The position numbers and the translations under genes were made by a program. Shown piece after piece: positions 36,441 to 47,997 of a DNA stretch of 64,000 nt (positions are counted from its first letter, which is position 1; every line of letters begins with the position of its first letter). The notes below the pieces were generated by a model. The model was not told the DNA's origin, searched no databases, and saw only the letters and a program-made list of their open reading frames with translations. The stretch spans positions 16,218,501 to 16,282,500 of the forward strand of contig JAVHKY010000025.1 in assembly GCA_035079385.1 (NCBI GenBank). The letters run 5' to 3'. This DNA comes from Aspidiotus rigidus (lineage: Eukaryota; Arthropoda; Insecta; Hemiptera; Diaspididae).

Positions 36441-38440
36441 TTTTTGATAGGAAGTGCACTACTTACACGTCATAATACTCAAAATGAGTTCTTATGATGG
36501 CAATTATTTTATGCTCATCTGCATTTGAAATCCTAGGTAAAGAGGGGAGAAATAGTATCGTATTAGGAAGTTATAAAAAAAAAACTGGTTCCCTCTTTCA
36601 TTAATCAAAAACAAGGAAGGAGTGCAGTCTTCTATTAGGTCAAATGCACGTGATTTCTCCGAAGCAGAAATCGAACTACTAAATTATCTAGTGAATACGA
36701 AATTGGCAACAATCTAAAACCCGCAATCCATTAATGAATACCGTATCTAGTTCGTATATACCGTTCCCCTAGGGTTTATTCATCTTTGAATGAGCTTTAC
36801 TATCCACCCGCGAACGAAGGACAAAGAAAACGTTCTGTTTTCCTCTGTCCAGTAACAAAGAATGCCACAGTTCATTATATTACCATCTCGTCTTTTTTTT
36901 TTTACACTTTCCACCATTCTTAAATCGAGCCGAAACTATGGTTCCCGTTTTCTCGAAGAAGTATGAACGTTAAACGATACTCAATAACGAAGTTAGCACG
37001 TGACCGAACCTCACACCTTTACCTTAATCGCTATAATTGTCAGGCACGTACGAAAACTGATTCATTACACAACCAGAGCGCGGAGATTGTCAGCGGATAG
37101 GTGCGTACAAGTACACACACACACAGCGACAAAGAGAAAGAGACGGAAAGAGTTCTTAAAAGTTTAAAAGATCGTGAGAGACTGCATAGCGTGTGAAGTG
37201 TCGCGCCACCGCCGTTTCGTCTCGCCAGCAACATTGCGCGGCTAATCTCGCGATGACGATACTCGTATATTAATCCGCGAAAGCAATATTGAAAGTTCAA
37301 TAAATACGAGATCTTGTTTACGGCAACCGAGCCCTCGGGCCTTTATCGCGTTCAAAGATTAAGGTATCCGTTGGGTGGAATAATTCCAGATACCGGCGCT
37401 ACCTACTACAGCGTATCTAGCAGCACTGCGCCGCATCGCCTCCCGAGTGCCGGTTCGTTATTACGCTTTATCGGGAATTTATTAACGATAAGTTGTCTAC
37501 TCGCATTGCTACCCTCGTTACGTTATTTCGCTGCTGAAGTTGCGGAATATAAAATGAAACAACTCTACCACACTGTAGGGTGTCCTCGGAGAACATTCGT
37601 GTATAACACAAAAGTGATACACTTGTTGCCTCGAATAGGTCGAATTCTTGGCGTTATACTCCGTTTGCCGCGGTATATACGTTTTCACATTAACCTAATA
37701 GTGTACGCGTACATATACGTACGTACACCACAAGAGCGAACCACCAGGAAAAATCTTCTCATCCATTCTTTGTGTTCGTCGGTATATATATACATCGCTA
37801 ATTTCCGCACGCGAAAAACGCGAAGTCAAAAAGGCTCGTTTCCTGCGCCAGTCGAAAAGTTTATTATATAATTTTCTGAATATTATCCAAAAGATTTCGT
37901 GCCTTTTTCGCGTAAACGCGCTATTTCGAGCGGGCTAAACTCTTTTGCCAAGAATGCGAATACTTGTTTACACAGTTAACGGCTGCAAACTTTCGGTAGA
38001 ATCTGAGGTTTACTTTCTCATATTAGTCTTAGACGACGTTTACGAAGTCTATCTTGAATTTACGGATACATCCTTGGGCTCCTATAGAGCCCAGCTCATG
38101 GGGTATATTCAGTAGACAGGGAGGGACAAGGGTAGAAGTCTTTTAATCATTCGGTAGAAGACCTCAGAAGTCAGGATCATTAGGGTTACTATTGAGGCCT
38201 CGGCCGAGCTTTTGCCAGCCATATTGAAATTCCTATCCTGGAGAGATACGGAAGTAGAAATAATACTGATAGAGAGGATAGACGATAGGGGAAGGGACTA
38301 CAGAGAACAAACGAAAAACAGGAGTCTAATCTAACAAACTAGCCACGAAGATGAAGTTGGAAGCGAGAATTTGCTCAAGGCTAACAGAAAACTACGGCCT
38401 AAAAATTCGAAAAATATACAAAAATCGAACAAACGACGAG
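36441..38440. other. No supported gene
   Basis: The longest frame is 37314-37871 (185 codons, plus). It begins 'MFTATEPSGLYRVQRL' and ends in a basic stretch rich in Lys/Arg; I recognise no domain. Much of it derives from 'gtatacgtac'-type DNA, so chance is likely. A purine-rich run lies at 37125-37150. Confidence 0.4.
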
Positions 38441-38696
38441 GTCGTGAAACGTCGGAAGTAAGGCAAAATCTTGAAAATTACAGATCGTGAATATATTATG
38501 TATATATTTTCGACTAAGCAGTCGTTTACTGACGAATACTAAATTAGAACTGAGCTACGTAAAAGAAAGTGGCCAGCGGAGACAGGAAAATCAAGATGAT
38601 TCAAAGTCGTTGGAAGAAGAAAGAAGAGTCTAGAATTTTTCGATGAAATCCGTTCTCATCAGGGAAAAACGATTCTCAAGTGTAACATTCTCCTTT
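38440..38696. repeat. Direct repeat, left copy (~260 bp)
   Basis: It matches 40777-41045 in the same orientation. Shared blocks are 'atattttcgactaagca', 'gacgaata(c)', 'gatgattcaaagtcgtt', 'gaagagt(c/g)tagaat' and 'gattc(t/a)(c/a)aagtgtaa'. Identity is about 75-80% by eye. The retroelement fragments at 38.7-39.6 kb lie between the two copies. Confidence 0.7.
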
Positions 38697-38719
38697 CGCT
38701 CAATATCTAACTACACTCT

Positions 38720-39240
38720 TTGCCGCAGCGATGGGTCTAAATCATCCAACAAAGCTGGTAACGCATACTCTATCGACAGATAAATAACTTCTCAACTATA
38801 CAAAAGCCTGATTCGCTCTAGATTGGACTACGCCGCCCGAATATATAACTAAGCCAACAAATCCCACCTTGTTTTACTCGACATAGGTGCCTACCGTACC
38901 AGCCCTAAGCTCAGCTAATACGCAAAAGCCGCTGATCCTCCACTCCCTTTCCGTAGACTCATCCTAACTTCCAACTTTTTGTCCTCTGTCTGCTAATTTC
39001 TCCACCTTCCAATCTTCAACAAAATTTTCCACCATGATGATGAACGATCTCCTGCCAAACATAATCATTCTCCAAATCCTTCAAAGCGAATCGCCTACAA
39101 CCCATGTATAGAATATCTCGCCCCTGGACTCTCGTTCAACCAAATGTCGGTTTTGACCTCACAAAAATCCCAAAATCTCACAAAACAACCTATGTACAAC
39201 ACATCAAAAAATTAATCCAAGAATATCCTGACTGCACTCT
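38720..39240 (+). pseudogene. LINE (RNase H-bearing) fragment, rearranged
   Basis: SDGSKSSNKAGNAYSID (from about 38727) is the start of an RNase H domain. Next, LYKSLIRSRLDYAARIYN (from about 38796), GAYRTSPKLS and later IQEYPDCTL (to about 39237) come from the RT C-terminus and linker. In an intact element the RNase H start follows the YPDCTL segment, so the order here is permuted. The clade matches the fragments at 5.73 and 49.2 kb. Confidence 0.7.
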
Positions 39241-39623
39241 TACCTTCTCAACGCCAAAGATCCTACACCATCGCTGAAACATTCAGGAATTTATCGTCTT
39301 CAATGTGGTAACTGTGATTCCATCTATATGTTGGTCAAACAGGGAGAGCTTTAACTTCACGACTTTTGGAGCACCGTACCGCATACAATTCCAACAAACC
39401 AAAAGATTCAGCCATGGCTGCTCACTGTTTGGAAAGCAACCACCCTTTCTCATCCGTCACGACCAAAATCATTAGGAAGTGTTCAAAAGGTGCTCTTATG
39501 AATAAGCTTGAAGAAGTAGAAAACGTTGCCTCCACCCGCCAATCGGACTTGCTGCTGAACGATCTCTCCGCTACTTTTGTATCACCAATTGTTCGTTATT
39601 TTTACAACTTCACTAACAATTGA
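39240..39623 (+). pseudogene. GIY-YIG endonuclease fragment, third PLE-like family
   Basis: From about 39240 the frame reads TFSTPKILHHR. Then comes SGIYRLQCGNCDSIY (from about 39280), a 2-bp insertion near 39328, and VGQTGRALTSRLLEHRTAY, with a long open end MAAHCLESNHPF and KCSKGALMNKLEEVE, closing at 39621-39623. The GIY and YVG tyrosines, the Arg, the His of LLEH and the Glu of EEVE are all there, so the fold was complete before the frameshift. The 5' edge abuts the LINE at 39237-39240. The family is different from A and B. Confidence 0.72.
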
Positions 39624-40776
39624 CACATTCAGTTATTTTATTTATTTATTACTTCGGTTTTTAGACCTCCATAGTTTTACTTCTGTTTATCTTATTTCAG
39701 TTTTTTGTTTATATGCTGTTTCGTTTTATTATTTATTATTTGACTAATTCTACCTATTGTTTCCTTTGTCTTTTCTCCTTTTTTCGTTTATGGTTTTAAT
39801 TTTATTTAATGAATTTATCGTGAATTCCGAGTTTGTTTAGATTGTCGTGATTCACCTTCTTACTTTAGTCCTCCCCCCTTTTTTTTTCATTTCCTCATTT
39901 TTCATTTCAACTTCAATTAATTCGGGTTTGTTGTCTCGTGTTTCACCCTTCTATACCGGTTTCTTTGTTTAGTTTTCTGTTCGACGCCCGTCGATCCGGT
40001 CGCGTGTAAACTTGTTCATTAAATGATTGTTACGTGCCTCAGTATCTCCATCATTCAATTGAGTTTAGGTATGTTTTCTTAGATCGCCTCACATAATGTA
40101 AAAAAAAACTGTATAAGCCTTAAAGAAAATACATTACGTTGCGGTACAACTCGCAGATAATGTTAACCTCCCACCTTCTTAAATTCAACTTCGTTAGCTA
40201 ACGATAATATCAACAATGTTTCCGTCGGGGTCTATGCCTTACGTCGTGCAACTGGTCTAGTTATAAAATTGACTGAATCATTGTAAATATTAAGAAACGA
40301 CTGAAAGCAATCAACGACCCAATTTTTGAAAAATTATTATGAATCTTATATTTCAGGTATTTTCTTTCTATAGTTTCGAATATAAAATATCTGAATGTGG
40401 TATACCTATAAGAATGACAGTAGTTGGAAATTGTTTGCACTATTGTGGATTATTGAAATTCATTAATCGTTTAATTAAATCCTATCTCTTGATAACGAAC
40501 CTCAGAAAGTGCTAATACGTTCACATCATAAATTTGAGCGGTATTCAGCAAGACTTTAAGAATTTACCTACTTCTTGTTTAGTTTATTCTTCTGAACAGA
40601 TTACATTCCATTTGTATGGTATCGGAAGCTACATTGCAGCACATATCGAAAGAAGAAGGAAAGATCGGAATCAATCAATGCAATTTACTACTGCACGAGA
40701 AATTTTTTAATTCAAATCGAAGGAACGACAATTGGTCGTAAAATATCAAAAATTATTAAAGTTCCTATGAATTCGT
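39624..40776. other. T-rich tail, then AT-rich non-coding DNA
   Basis: 39624-39990 is rich in 'ttttatttatttatt' and could be a 3' UTR of the preceding element. The remainder is AT-rich with no open frame. No poly(A) tail or target duplication was identified. Confidence 0.4.
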
Positions 40777-41045
40777 AAAACGTCGAAAGTCAAGAAAAAT
40801 CTTGAAAATTAGAAATTTTGAATATACATTTATATTTTCGACTAAGCAATCATTTATTGACGAATACCAAATTAGCTAAATCAAAGAGAAAAAAGAACGA
40901 AGAGAAAGTAAATGAAAAAGGCCAGAGGTGACAGGAAAATTAGGATGATTCAAAGTCGTTAGGAGAAGGAGGAAGAGTGTAGAATATTTCAATGAGATCG
41001 TGCTCAGGAAAACAACGATTCAAAAGTGTAAAATTCTCATTAGTG
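40777..41045. repeat. Direct repeat, right copy (~260 bp)
   Basis: See the partner at 38440-38696. The right copy contains an extra ~15 bp ('aaagaacgaagagaaag') relative to the left. A short open frame from 41000 begins inside it and is not supported. Confidence 0.7.
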
Positions 41046-41259
41046 GAATGACGAACAATTTTAATGTGTTCGAGGGCCGATTGTCGATAGAAGGAATCTC
41101 ACAATGGAGCAAGATGGTTGCAGGTTGGAGTCAAATTTATGGTCAGAATCCGAAAGATGTTCAGCAAAAACCAACATTTTTCGGAGGGTGGTACTATTGA
41201 TTTTGTCAAGATGTTCTTGAATTAGAGTACAAAGCTGCCGGCTTGTCTTCCGAAGAAGA

Positions 41260-41520
41260 GTAGGGACACATGATACGTCAGTGACCTTGACCTATTCTAG
41301 GGAAACCTAATATAAAGCTAGCATAAAAGAGGCCTACAGACTTAGTATAAGCCCAGTATAAAATTAGTACACTGAATGGAGCGGAAGAAAAGGAGAACAA
41401 CTGATGACGTTATCAGTGACCTCGACCTATTCTAAGGACTTGGAAACAAGGAAGCCTAGACCTAGTATAAAGCTAATATACCTGTAGGAGACGTAGACCC
41501 AGTATGTCCTAGTGTCCCCA
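41260..41520. repeat. Two copies of a ~130-bp unit
   Basis: 'cagtgacc(t/c)tgacctattct' begins at about 41279 and 41409. Each is followed by 'cctaatataaagcta' or 'agcctagacctagtataaag'. The same unit, inverted, is at 1310-1345. Non-coding. Confidence 0.55.
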
Positions 41521-42281
41521 AAGACCTCAAAATTCGAAAGTTCCAAATCTAGAATGGTTCGGAACAACAGATATTTATGTTAAAATACTCTTCCATCAAT
41601 GTGAGTGGGCGATTCTATGCAATAAACAATCAATTTTTAAGAAAAAATAAAATCCTTATACATGGGATCGACTATTCCTCACCCGCCTCAGATATGAAAA
41701 TATCATTCATGTCAAATAATCAGTCCAGGAGAGGGGGCTAAGTCCAAACGAAATTTTGTTTTACCTTTCAGTATAGATACTTTTGGCAGCCATGTCGATC
41801 GAGCCGCGAAAAATCTATCGTGATCCACGTCGGTTTGAACTATCTTCGGTAACACGTAGGTGGAAAAACGAATGAAAAAATGGAGAATATTTATTCCCCA
41901 GTTTTTCGTACTAATATTTAACGAGTGTAAATTTTCCTGTTTTCGTTTTCAAATATCTTTTTGCCGACCAAAACTGATGATCCACGTCGACGGAGGCCTA
42001 AGCTTGTAAACGAAATAATTCATTTAATTAAAAATAATTTTTTTTTTTTTCTTTTAGAATTATTAAAATGAAAATGATTATATTTATTTTTATTAATATT
42101 TTGTATAATGATTTATTAATTTCAAAAATTATGAGATTTAATATTAATAATACGTAACTCAAATTTTATATTTGATTTTGCTTACAATTTTAATAATTAA
42201 TTTAATAAATTTTATACCTATAATATTCAATTTCTCATAATATTTCATTTATTTTAAATTCAACTTTAATATTATGAATTA

Positions 42282-42404
42282 TAATAAAGGATTTAAATTG
42301 ATTTGATAAATTAAATTTGAAGGACCAGAAGATTTATCAATATGTAAAATAATTAAATGAATAAATGATAATATTAAAATTATAATTGCTGAAATAAAAT
42401 GAAT
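42282..42404 (-). pseudogene. cytb: Mitochondrial cytochrome b fragment (NUMT)
   Basis: With the mitochondrial code the minus strand reads IHFISAIIILILSFIHLIIL and then HIDKSSGPSNLIYQINLNPL, 40 codons followed by a TAA. This lines up with the insect 'HFI.PF....HL..LH..GS.NPLG...' region, around residues 180-225 of about 375, including the haem-ligand region histidines (HL, LH). The rest of the gene is missing on both sides. Divergence is high, so either the organism's cytb is fast-evolving or the insertion is old. Confidence 0.78.
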
Positions 42405-42631
42405 TGAAAAAAAAAAAAATCGATTAATTAAATATTGTTAATAGTGAAATTATTTAATTTTTAGATTCAAAATTTAATCTAAAAATCATTTTTAAATAAT
42501 ATAAGAAATTATTTAGTAAATAATTATTTTCAAAATAATTTATTTATAATTTTTATAATTTTTTTATTAATAAATTTTATATTTAAATTTGTAGATGTTT
42601 TAATTAAAAATAGTTTTGAAACATTTTTTTT

Positions 42632-42817
42632 CATTATAATAATTATATTAGTATAAAAATGAGAATTTTAGTTATATTATTTAATCGATTAGTGGATATT
42701 TCGATTTTAATAGTAATTTTTAATTTTTTTATTTATTCTCAAAATAATTTAATATTAAATTTTAATTTTAATATCGATTATTTATTTATATTTTGTTTTT
42801 TCATAAAAAGATCTCAA
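42632..42817 (+). pseudogene. nad5: Mitochondrial NADH dehydrogenase subunit 5 fragment (NUMT)
   Basis: With AGA as Ser and ATA as Met, the frame reads HYNNYISMKMSILVMLFNRL, then VDISILMVIFNFF, then FCFFMKSSQ at 42794-42817. It aligns with insect ND5 'YYQN..S..AGMLT.LSNRIGDVA' and 'MTKSAQIPFSSWLP', about 60 codons. Upstream of 42632 the frame is lost; the homology stops at SSQ with nuclear sequence beyond 42820. ATA and AGA use is invertebrate-mitochondrial. Confidence 0.8.
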
Positions 42818-42819
42818 AA

Positions 42820-45800
42820 TTTCCTCAAAAAATTGTAGATTTAGAAAATTTAGCTGGGCATAGTGCTCTCCAGTCCACTCGGATGAGAAAATGTCGAGTG
42901 CCACATCGAGGGAACATGGACTCTCAGACTTGTGTTAATTTGTGTAGCATCTTTATGAAGCATTAAAGATCACTCATTTCTTGATGATTGTGTTCTCAAC
43001 AAAACTATGTCTAAGATGACCTTCGAACTTGCTTTTGTGACTTATCTCTCATTAAAAAGCACTTCCATAATAAAGTGAAACGAGGAATTCTGTGGGACTC
43101 GAGTTCGGTCTCGATATTGAAAATCAAATTGCAAATTGGAGTCCCAAAAAGTCTCAACTTTTTGTGAGTCGTCCTCCTGTCACTTATAATGCTCGATATT
43201 CAAAATTTTCCCAAATCACACTCCGTCGATCGTTCAAATTTCCACTAGCTTTTCGCTATCATGTCTATAGCTAGAAAGTAGACAAGTCCTCCACCCCTGT
43301 ATAACTCGAATCCATTCAGGTTAGGGTTGGTCCATTTTCCCTGGACTTAGTCTCATCCTTACATGTCTTAGCTACTGAGAGAGGGAAAAAACTGCTCACC
43401 CTTGACAAATGTGCTTCAACCAAGTTTCTGGCCGGGCACAACATACCCGTATTTTCAACTTTCCTCCCCCTAAAATTCTTAGTGAATGTGTCCTCTCTAG
43501 AAATTGGCTTCTGGACACCTTAGTACAATAAATATTCCTGAGGTATCATTGGAAGATTTTTTTCTTTTTTTTTGTGGGGGTGGGGGGTTTGAATTTCCTA
43601 TGCTGCCGAATCCGTTTTTCCAACTTGATACCGTTCCTTTCTTTCCTAAGAGGATGTATCGCTCAGGTTCCACGATCAAACTTTCGGCCTCGTCGTATCG
43701 TTCGGAGTTCGCAAAATGTATGTGAAGTAACGATATCTAGATACACGGAAAAATATGTTTCTCACTTAGAGACGAATTAGGGCAAAGGTTGCTCAACCGA
43801 GGCACGATATCTAGGCCAAATCACGAGCCGTCAGACAAGTACCGCGTGAAAAAAGGAAAAAAAAAAGTATTCGAATCATCCCTTCATTCAATGTTGAACG
43901 ACAATCGTAAAAGTAAACTCTACAGAAAGGAATTTCATTTCGTCGGCAGTGAAATTTGTTTCAATGACATTCACATTCGAACGCTATACAGTTCCAACTG
44001 CGTTCCCTTTGAAATTCGAAATGCCACCTCAAATGCCGCTGTTATCGGCTAAACGAAAAGATTTTCCTCGTATCACGCGCGAAAAGTTGTCGGAGAAAAA
44101 AAAAAAAAGGCGACGAAATCCGTTCAACTATTTTTTGTTTGTTTATACGAAATAGTGAATAGCCTCATTAAAACTGATCCGAATCCGCCGAAAACCATTC
44201 ACGTTGATATCGAGGTGAAATTAAGACGTCCTCGCATCAATAACCATATTCATACCGAGCATCATGAGAAACGGAACCATTATTGCTTTTACAGCTCTGT
44301 ATATTGCTCGGGTAAAAAGAGAAAAAAAATGCTTACATATGCGCCATACGTAGCGTTTATATTGGCTGAAAAGAGCAAAGAGTAACACGTTCAAACATTC
44401 GTTTGTATATACTTTTTTTATAAGACAACGAAACGAGATATTAGAATTGTATACAAATGGCGTACGCGAGGGGGAACACGACAAACATCGTACAGAAGGG
44501 GGTCGAACGTAATAAGACGATATCCGGCGAATAAAGGCGCCTTTTATACATAAATAAAATTACCAAAAATATTCGAAATTCGCAATAAATGCTATATACG
44601 AAGTATCTATTGGTATTCTTTATAGTTTCCTATACTGCGAACAGTAGCATCTTTCTCAATCGCAAAATATTCTAACTTATTCGTTTAATAAAAAGATCTA
44701 GCACCGAAATCTCTTCCATCCTTAGCATACGTAAATGGAGATAGAAAAATCAAAATAAGGTACACAGTTTTTCTCATATACTACAACTCTACATCACACT
44801 TTATGTATATATACTAAGAATAAAATTGTTATGTAGTACAGTATATAAAGCGAAAAAATGAAATAGAAGAAAAACCGAACGTAGACGAGGTTTTTCCCTT
44901 CCTCTTTCCGTCCGTCGATGCAGTATATAAATAGAGGATTTATATTCATTGAATAGAGTTACCATATTGAGTAAATACAACCGCTCTTTGGAAACCGCGC
45001 GCGCCTCTTATACACCCGACTGAAGCAACCGCAAGATTTGAAAAAAAAGGATTGACGATCGAATTTCCCGCACATAAAATGCTGTGACATACATTCGGCA
45101 CGCGGACACGTCGTAATAAAGAAACGTATATTTAAATCGTTCGAAAACGAAATACGTACTAGATACTCTCGATATGCGAATTACGATCGAGCGCTGCAGT
45201 CGACGTGGAGAAGGCGAAACGAGCTTTAATAGTTTTATCCTAGCCGAAGTTGGTGGGTCTATTCCGAAAGTTTCGTAAATTGCGGTTATCAAAAAGCCAT
45301 AAAGTCGCAAAGAAAAGGTTCGCTCGTCGGCGATAATTACGACGCCGCATCAGAATTGGCGGGAACTTCTGGTTATACCATGAACCTCTTCGGCTGAAAA
45401 AGCCTTTCGGTCTCTTTCTCTCTCGCTCGCCGATGAATATCACTATTTTAGTATTACTCTCTGTCCTCTTGTCGTTCTTTCGAACGATCGCGCAGGGAAG
45501 TGCACACGCCACTAGAAGAGACAATAAATTTCAAATATTTTTTCGAGTCTCGCGTGGTATACTCAAGTACGCTTTAGTTTAGGACGTGAATCATAAAGTT
45601 TGCACGTAAAAATACGAATAAAAGAGCCGAGCAGCAAATTTTTCGTTCTAGTGAACGAATTTGAAATGGAAAATTTACCATGGCGTCTGCGTTTATGTAA
45701 GTAATGACCTCAATGATGGAACACATCAAGGATCGGTCTGTCACAAGAAGTGTCAATAATTCTATTTGGGTGTCTCGTTACTTTGACGACTGCTTGACTG

Positions 45801-46097
45801 GAAAGGATGTTGTACTCTCGATTCCTTATATTTATTCGAAAATTTTTTCTCACTCTTCAATCGTTTCAGACGCGAAACGAATGCACTACTCCCGATCGAA
45901 GTTTCGTACGATACCCACCCAGCCTTATAAAACTACCTCGGAGACGTCAAAAAATCACTGTTCGCGAAGCCGAACATGGCCTAAAGTCCAGGTTGGTTTG
46001 CTTCTATCTTTTCTCCCGGCTGAACCCCGCTTTCTTACTCTTCTCGAAACGAAACCTGGCTTTCAGTCTTGTCTTCTGCCCTGCTTCCTTTCTCCAG
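42820..46097. other. No supported gene
   Basis: Mixed non-coding DNA. 44700-45560 is CpG-containing with 'gtatata' runs and small open frames on both strands (up to 100 codons). 45704-46136 holds overlapping frames of up to 134 codons, with no recognised product; the last part lies just outside the left repeat of PLE-B. Confidence 0.4.
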
Positions 46098-46483
46098 CTT
46101 TCACATAACTTCAATCGCTTCTCCTTCATATCTTAGATCCCTCTTACTGCTCTCTTCTCTCGCCCCTTTACTCGCCGTGAAGATCGTGAGTACGACGTCT
46201 TTGGCTTGTGTACGCCGTGTACTTCCTCCTAGTTCTTATTTCGTCGTTCTCCGTGGTAACCACGAGTTGGCGTTTCGACATTCCAATTTTCCTCTACACC
46301 CGCTGCTCATCGCGGAAAACAGAGTCGAAGGGTTTCGTTCTCCCTAACCAACTCCACGAACACCAATAGACGCCCGTCTCCAAATAGTCCAGTCAATGAA
46401 GATGAAAAAATGACAATTACGGGCCATAAATGTGGCAGAAGGTTTTTTTTTGTAATGTGCTCAGGATAATCCCCTGACAACTC
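46098..46483 (+). repeat. PLE-B left flanking direct repeat (pseudo-LTR)
   Basis: It is homologous to 48247-48641 in the same orientation, from 'agcttt(c)' to 'gtgctcagg(a/g)t(a/g)atccccc'. Shared markers are 'actcgccgtgaagatcgtg', 'gtacgccg(t/c)gtacttcct' and 'ggtaaccacgagttggcgtt'. Identity is about 85-90%. PLEs are often flanked by repeats of this kind. A small open frame at 46069-46347 repeats at 48347-48628 and follows the repeat. Confidence 0.8.
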
Positions 46484-46590
46484 TTATAATCAGAATATAA
46501 GATGTGCAATCCTCTCTTCCCGACTAATACTCTCCGATAAATCCGATCGGGACGCCGTCTTAATGATGAATCCTGCGCCTTTACGGCAAA

Positions 46591-47220
46591 TTGAAAACGC
46601 ATAAGCCTGACCTTCTCATCCGTTCCATTATTGCGTATTACACCGATGCCTCCTACAAGTTGGCTCGCTACCTAAGTCAATGGTTCCGACTTTGTCCCGA
46701 TTTTTCTCCTAGACATACCGTTCGAAATTCCTCCGATTTAGCTTCAAAGTTGAAAGGTTCTAAGTTTCCTCTCGACTCTTCTCTTGCCTCTTTTGATGTG
46801 TCCAGTATGTATACTTACATTCATGTCGCCCTTACTATGACGTACATGATGGACCATCTCTCCAAGTGCAATGTCCATCCTGACATTATCGCTGAATTCA
46901 AGACTCTCGTCTCCTTATGTCTGAACTTGAACATCTGTTTATATCAGGGCGTTCTATATCAATTCCCTGATGGCCTTCCCATGGGCGCTCCTCTCTCTTC
47001 GTTGGTTGCTGATGTATTCATGGACAAATTCGAATCCAACCTTCTTGACTGCTCTCTCTCTCCTCAACCTCACATTATCACCTGGCTGAGATACGTTGAC
47101 GACATTCTATGTGTACGGGATGGTTCCTCGTCCGAGCTCGAATCTCTACTCCATTCATCACAATGTCAATTTCACTCTTGAAATAGGAGGCAAATCTATC
47201 AACCTCACTGTATCCCTACA
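46591..47220 (+). pseudogene. Reverse transcriptase of PLE family B
   Basis: The 196-codon frame 46591-47181 starts at MKTHKP, aligning with the conserved KTHKP start of motif region 2. It holds SFDVSSMY (residues 67-74, catalytic Asp), FPDGLPMGAPLSSLVADVFM (125-144) and YVDDILCV (168-175, catalytic Asp pair). After a frameshift near 47150 the protein goes on in the +1 frame as VNFTLEIGGKSIN and LTVSLQQ. The ATG at 46591 sits inside the conserved block, so it is not the true start. RT copies the element's RNA into DNA in the nucleus. Confidence 0.85.
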
Positions 47221-47249
47221 GCAAGAGGACAACTATCTTGTTCCTCGTT

Positions 47250-47997
47250 CTCTATCTTCCGCAAGCCTTCTAATACCGGCATCCTCATTAATAGCTCTTC
47301 TTTTCATCATCACACGAGAAAATCTTCCGCTCTTCTCGCTTTCATCCACCGCCTCCTAACTATTCCTCTCTCTCATCATGATTTCGAGATCGAAAAATCT
47401 CACATCATTCGCATCAACAATCTTCTTCACGACATCGAGAAAATTATCTCTCGAAAATCTTTCCAGCTCGCTCTTCGTTCTATCTCACCACCTCTCCGAG
47501 CCGATCCCCCTTCACGTACTCGTTGGATTCGCCTTCCATTCTTGGGTCATCACAACTACAAAATCGCCCGTATCCTTGAATCTTACGGATACAAATGCGC
47601 CTTTTACTCTCTTCTCACCACTGGAAATCTATCTTCTCTCAAAGATAAATTATATCCTGAAGAGTGTTGTGGCGTCTACAAAGCTACTTGCAATGCTCCT
47701 GGCTGCTCTGATTTCTATATTGGCCAAACTGGTCGCACTCTCAAAGAGCGTTCTGCCGAGTATTTTGCGGCCTTTCGCCGCGGGCTTCCTGAAAGATCCG
47801 CCATCGCCAAACATTGCATACAGAAGAGTCACAACTTTAATCTGATTAGCTTCAAGTTGCTCCATAGAGCTACCAAAGGTCGGCTCTTCAAACGACTGCA
47901 GGAATATGAAATCGTAGCCGCTTCTCATTTTTCGAGTGCGATAATCTCACGAAAGAAACGAAGTTCGACTTTAAGTACAGTACCTGATGATGCGTAG
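47250..47997 (+). pseudogene. PLE family B linker and GIY-YIG endonuclease
   Basis: One frame is open from FRKPSNTGILINSSSFHHHT (47257) to the TAG at 47995-47997 (247 codons), though no ATG begins it. The GIY-YIG module is EECCGVYKATCNAPGCSD, FYIGQTGRTLKERSAEY, then HCIQKSHNF and RLQEYEI. It keeps the two Tyr residues, the Arg, the zinc-binding Cys pattern typical of Penelope, and the Glu. The usual His after LxxR is Tyr here (EY instead of EH). Its role is to nick target DNA. Except for the frameshift upstream it looks intact, so this copy is fairly recent. Confidence 0.85.

Larger units (their letters stand above)
42020..42817. other. Nuclear insertion of mitochondrial DNA (NUMT)
   Basis: An island of about 800 bp is markedly more AT-rich than both flanks. 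It carries parts of two mitochondrial genes: cytochrome b on the minus strand and ND5 on the plus strand. In the usual insect mitochondrial map these two genes lie on opposite strands, as they do here. ND5 should be separated from cytb by nd4, nd4L, two or three tRNAs and nd6; here only ~230 bp remain between them. 42020-42270 is also mitochondrial-like but unassigned. The intervening piece has a strong hairpin near 42462-42490. Confidence 0.8.

Noticed and set aside
37314..37871. 185-codon open frame
   Set aside because: Unrecognised product, partly built from 'gtatacgtac'-type DNA. No supporting context such as splice-site-bounded neighbours.
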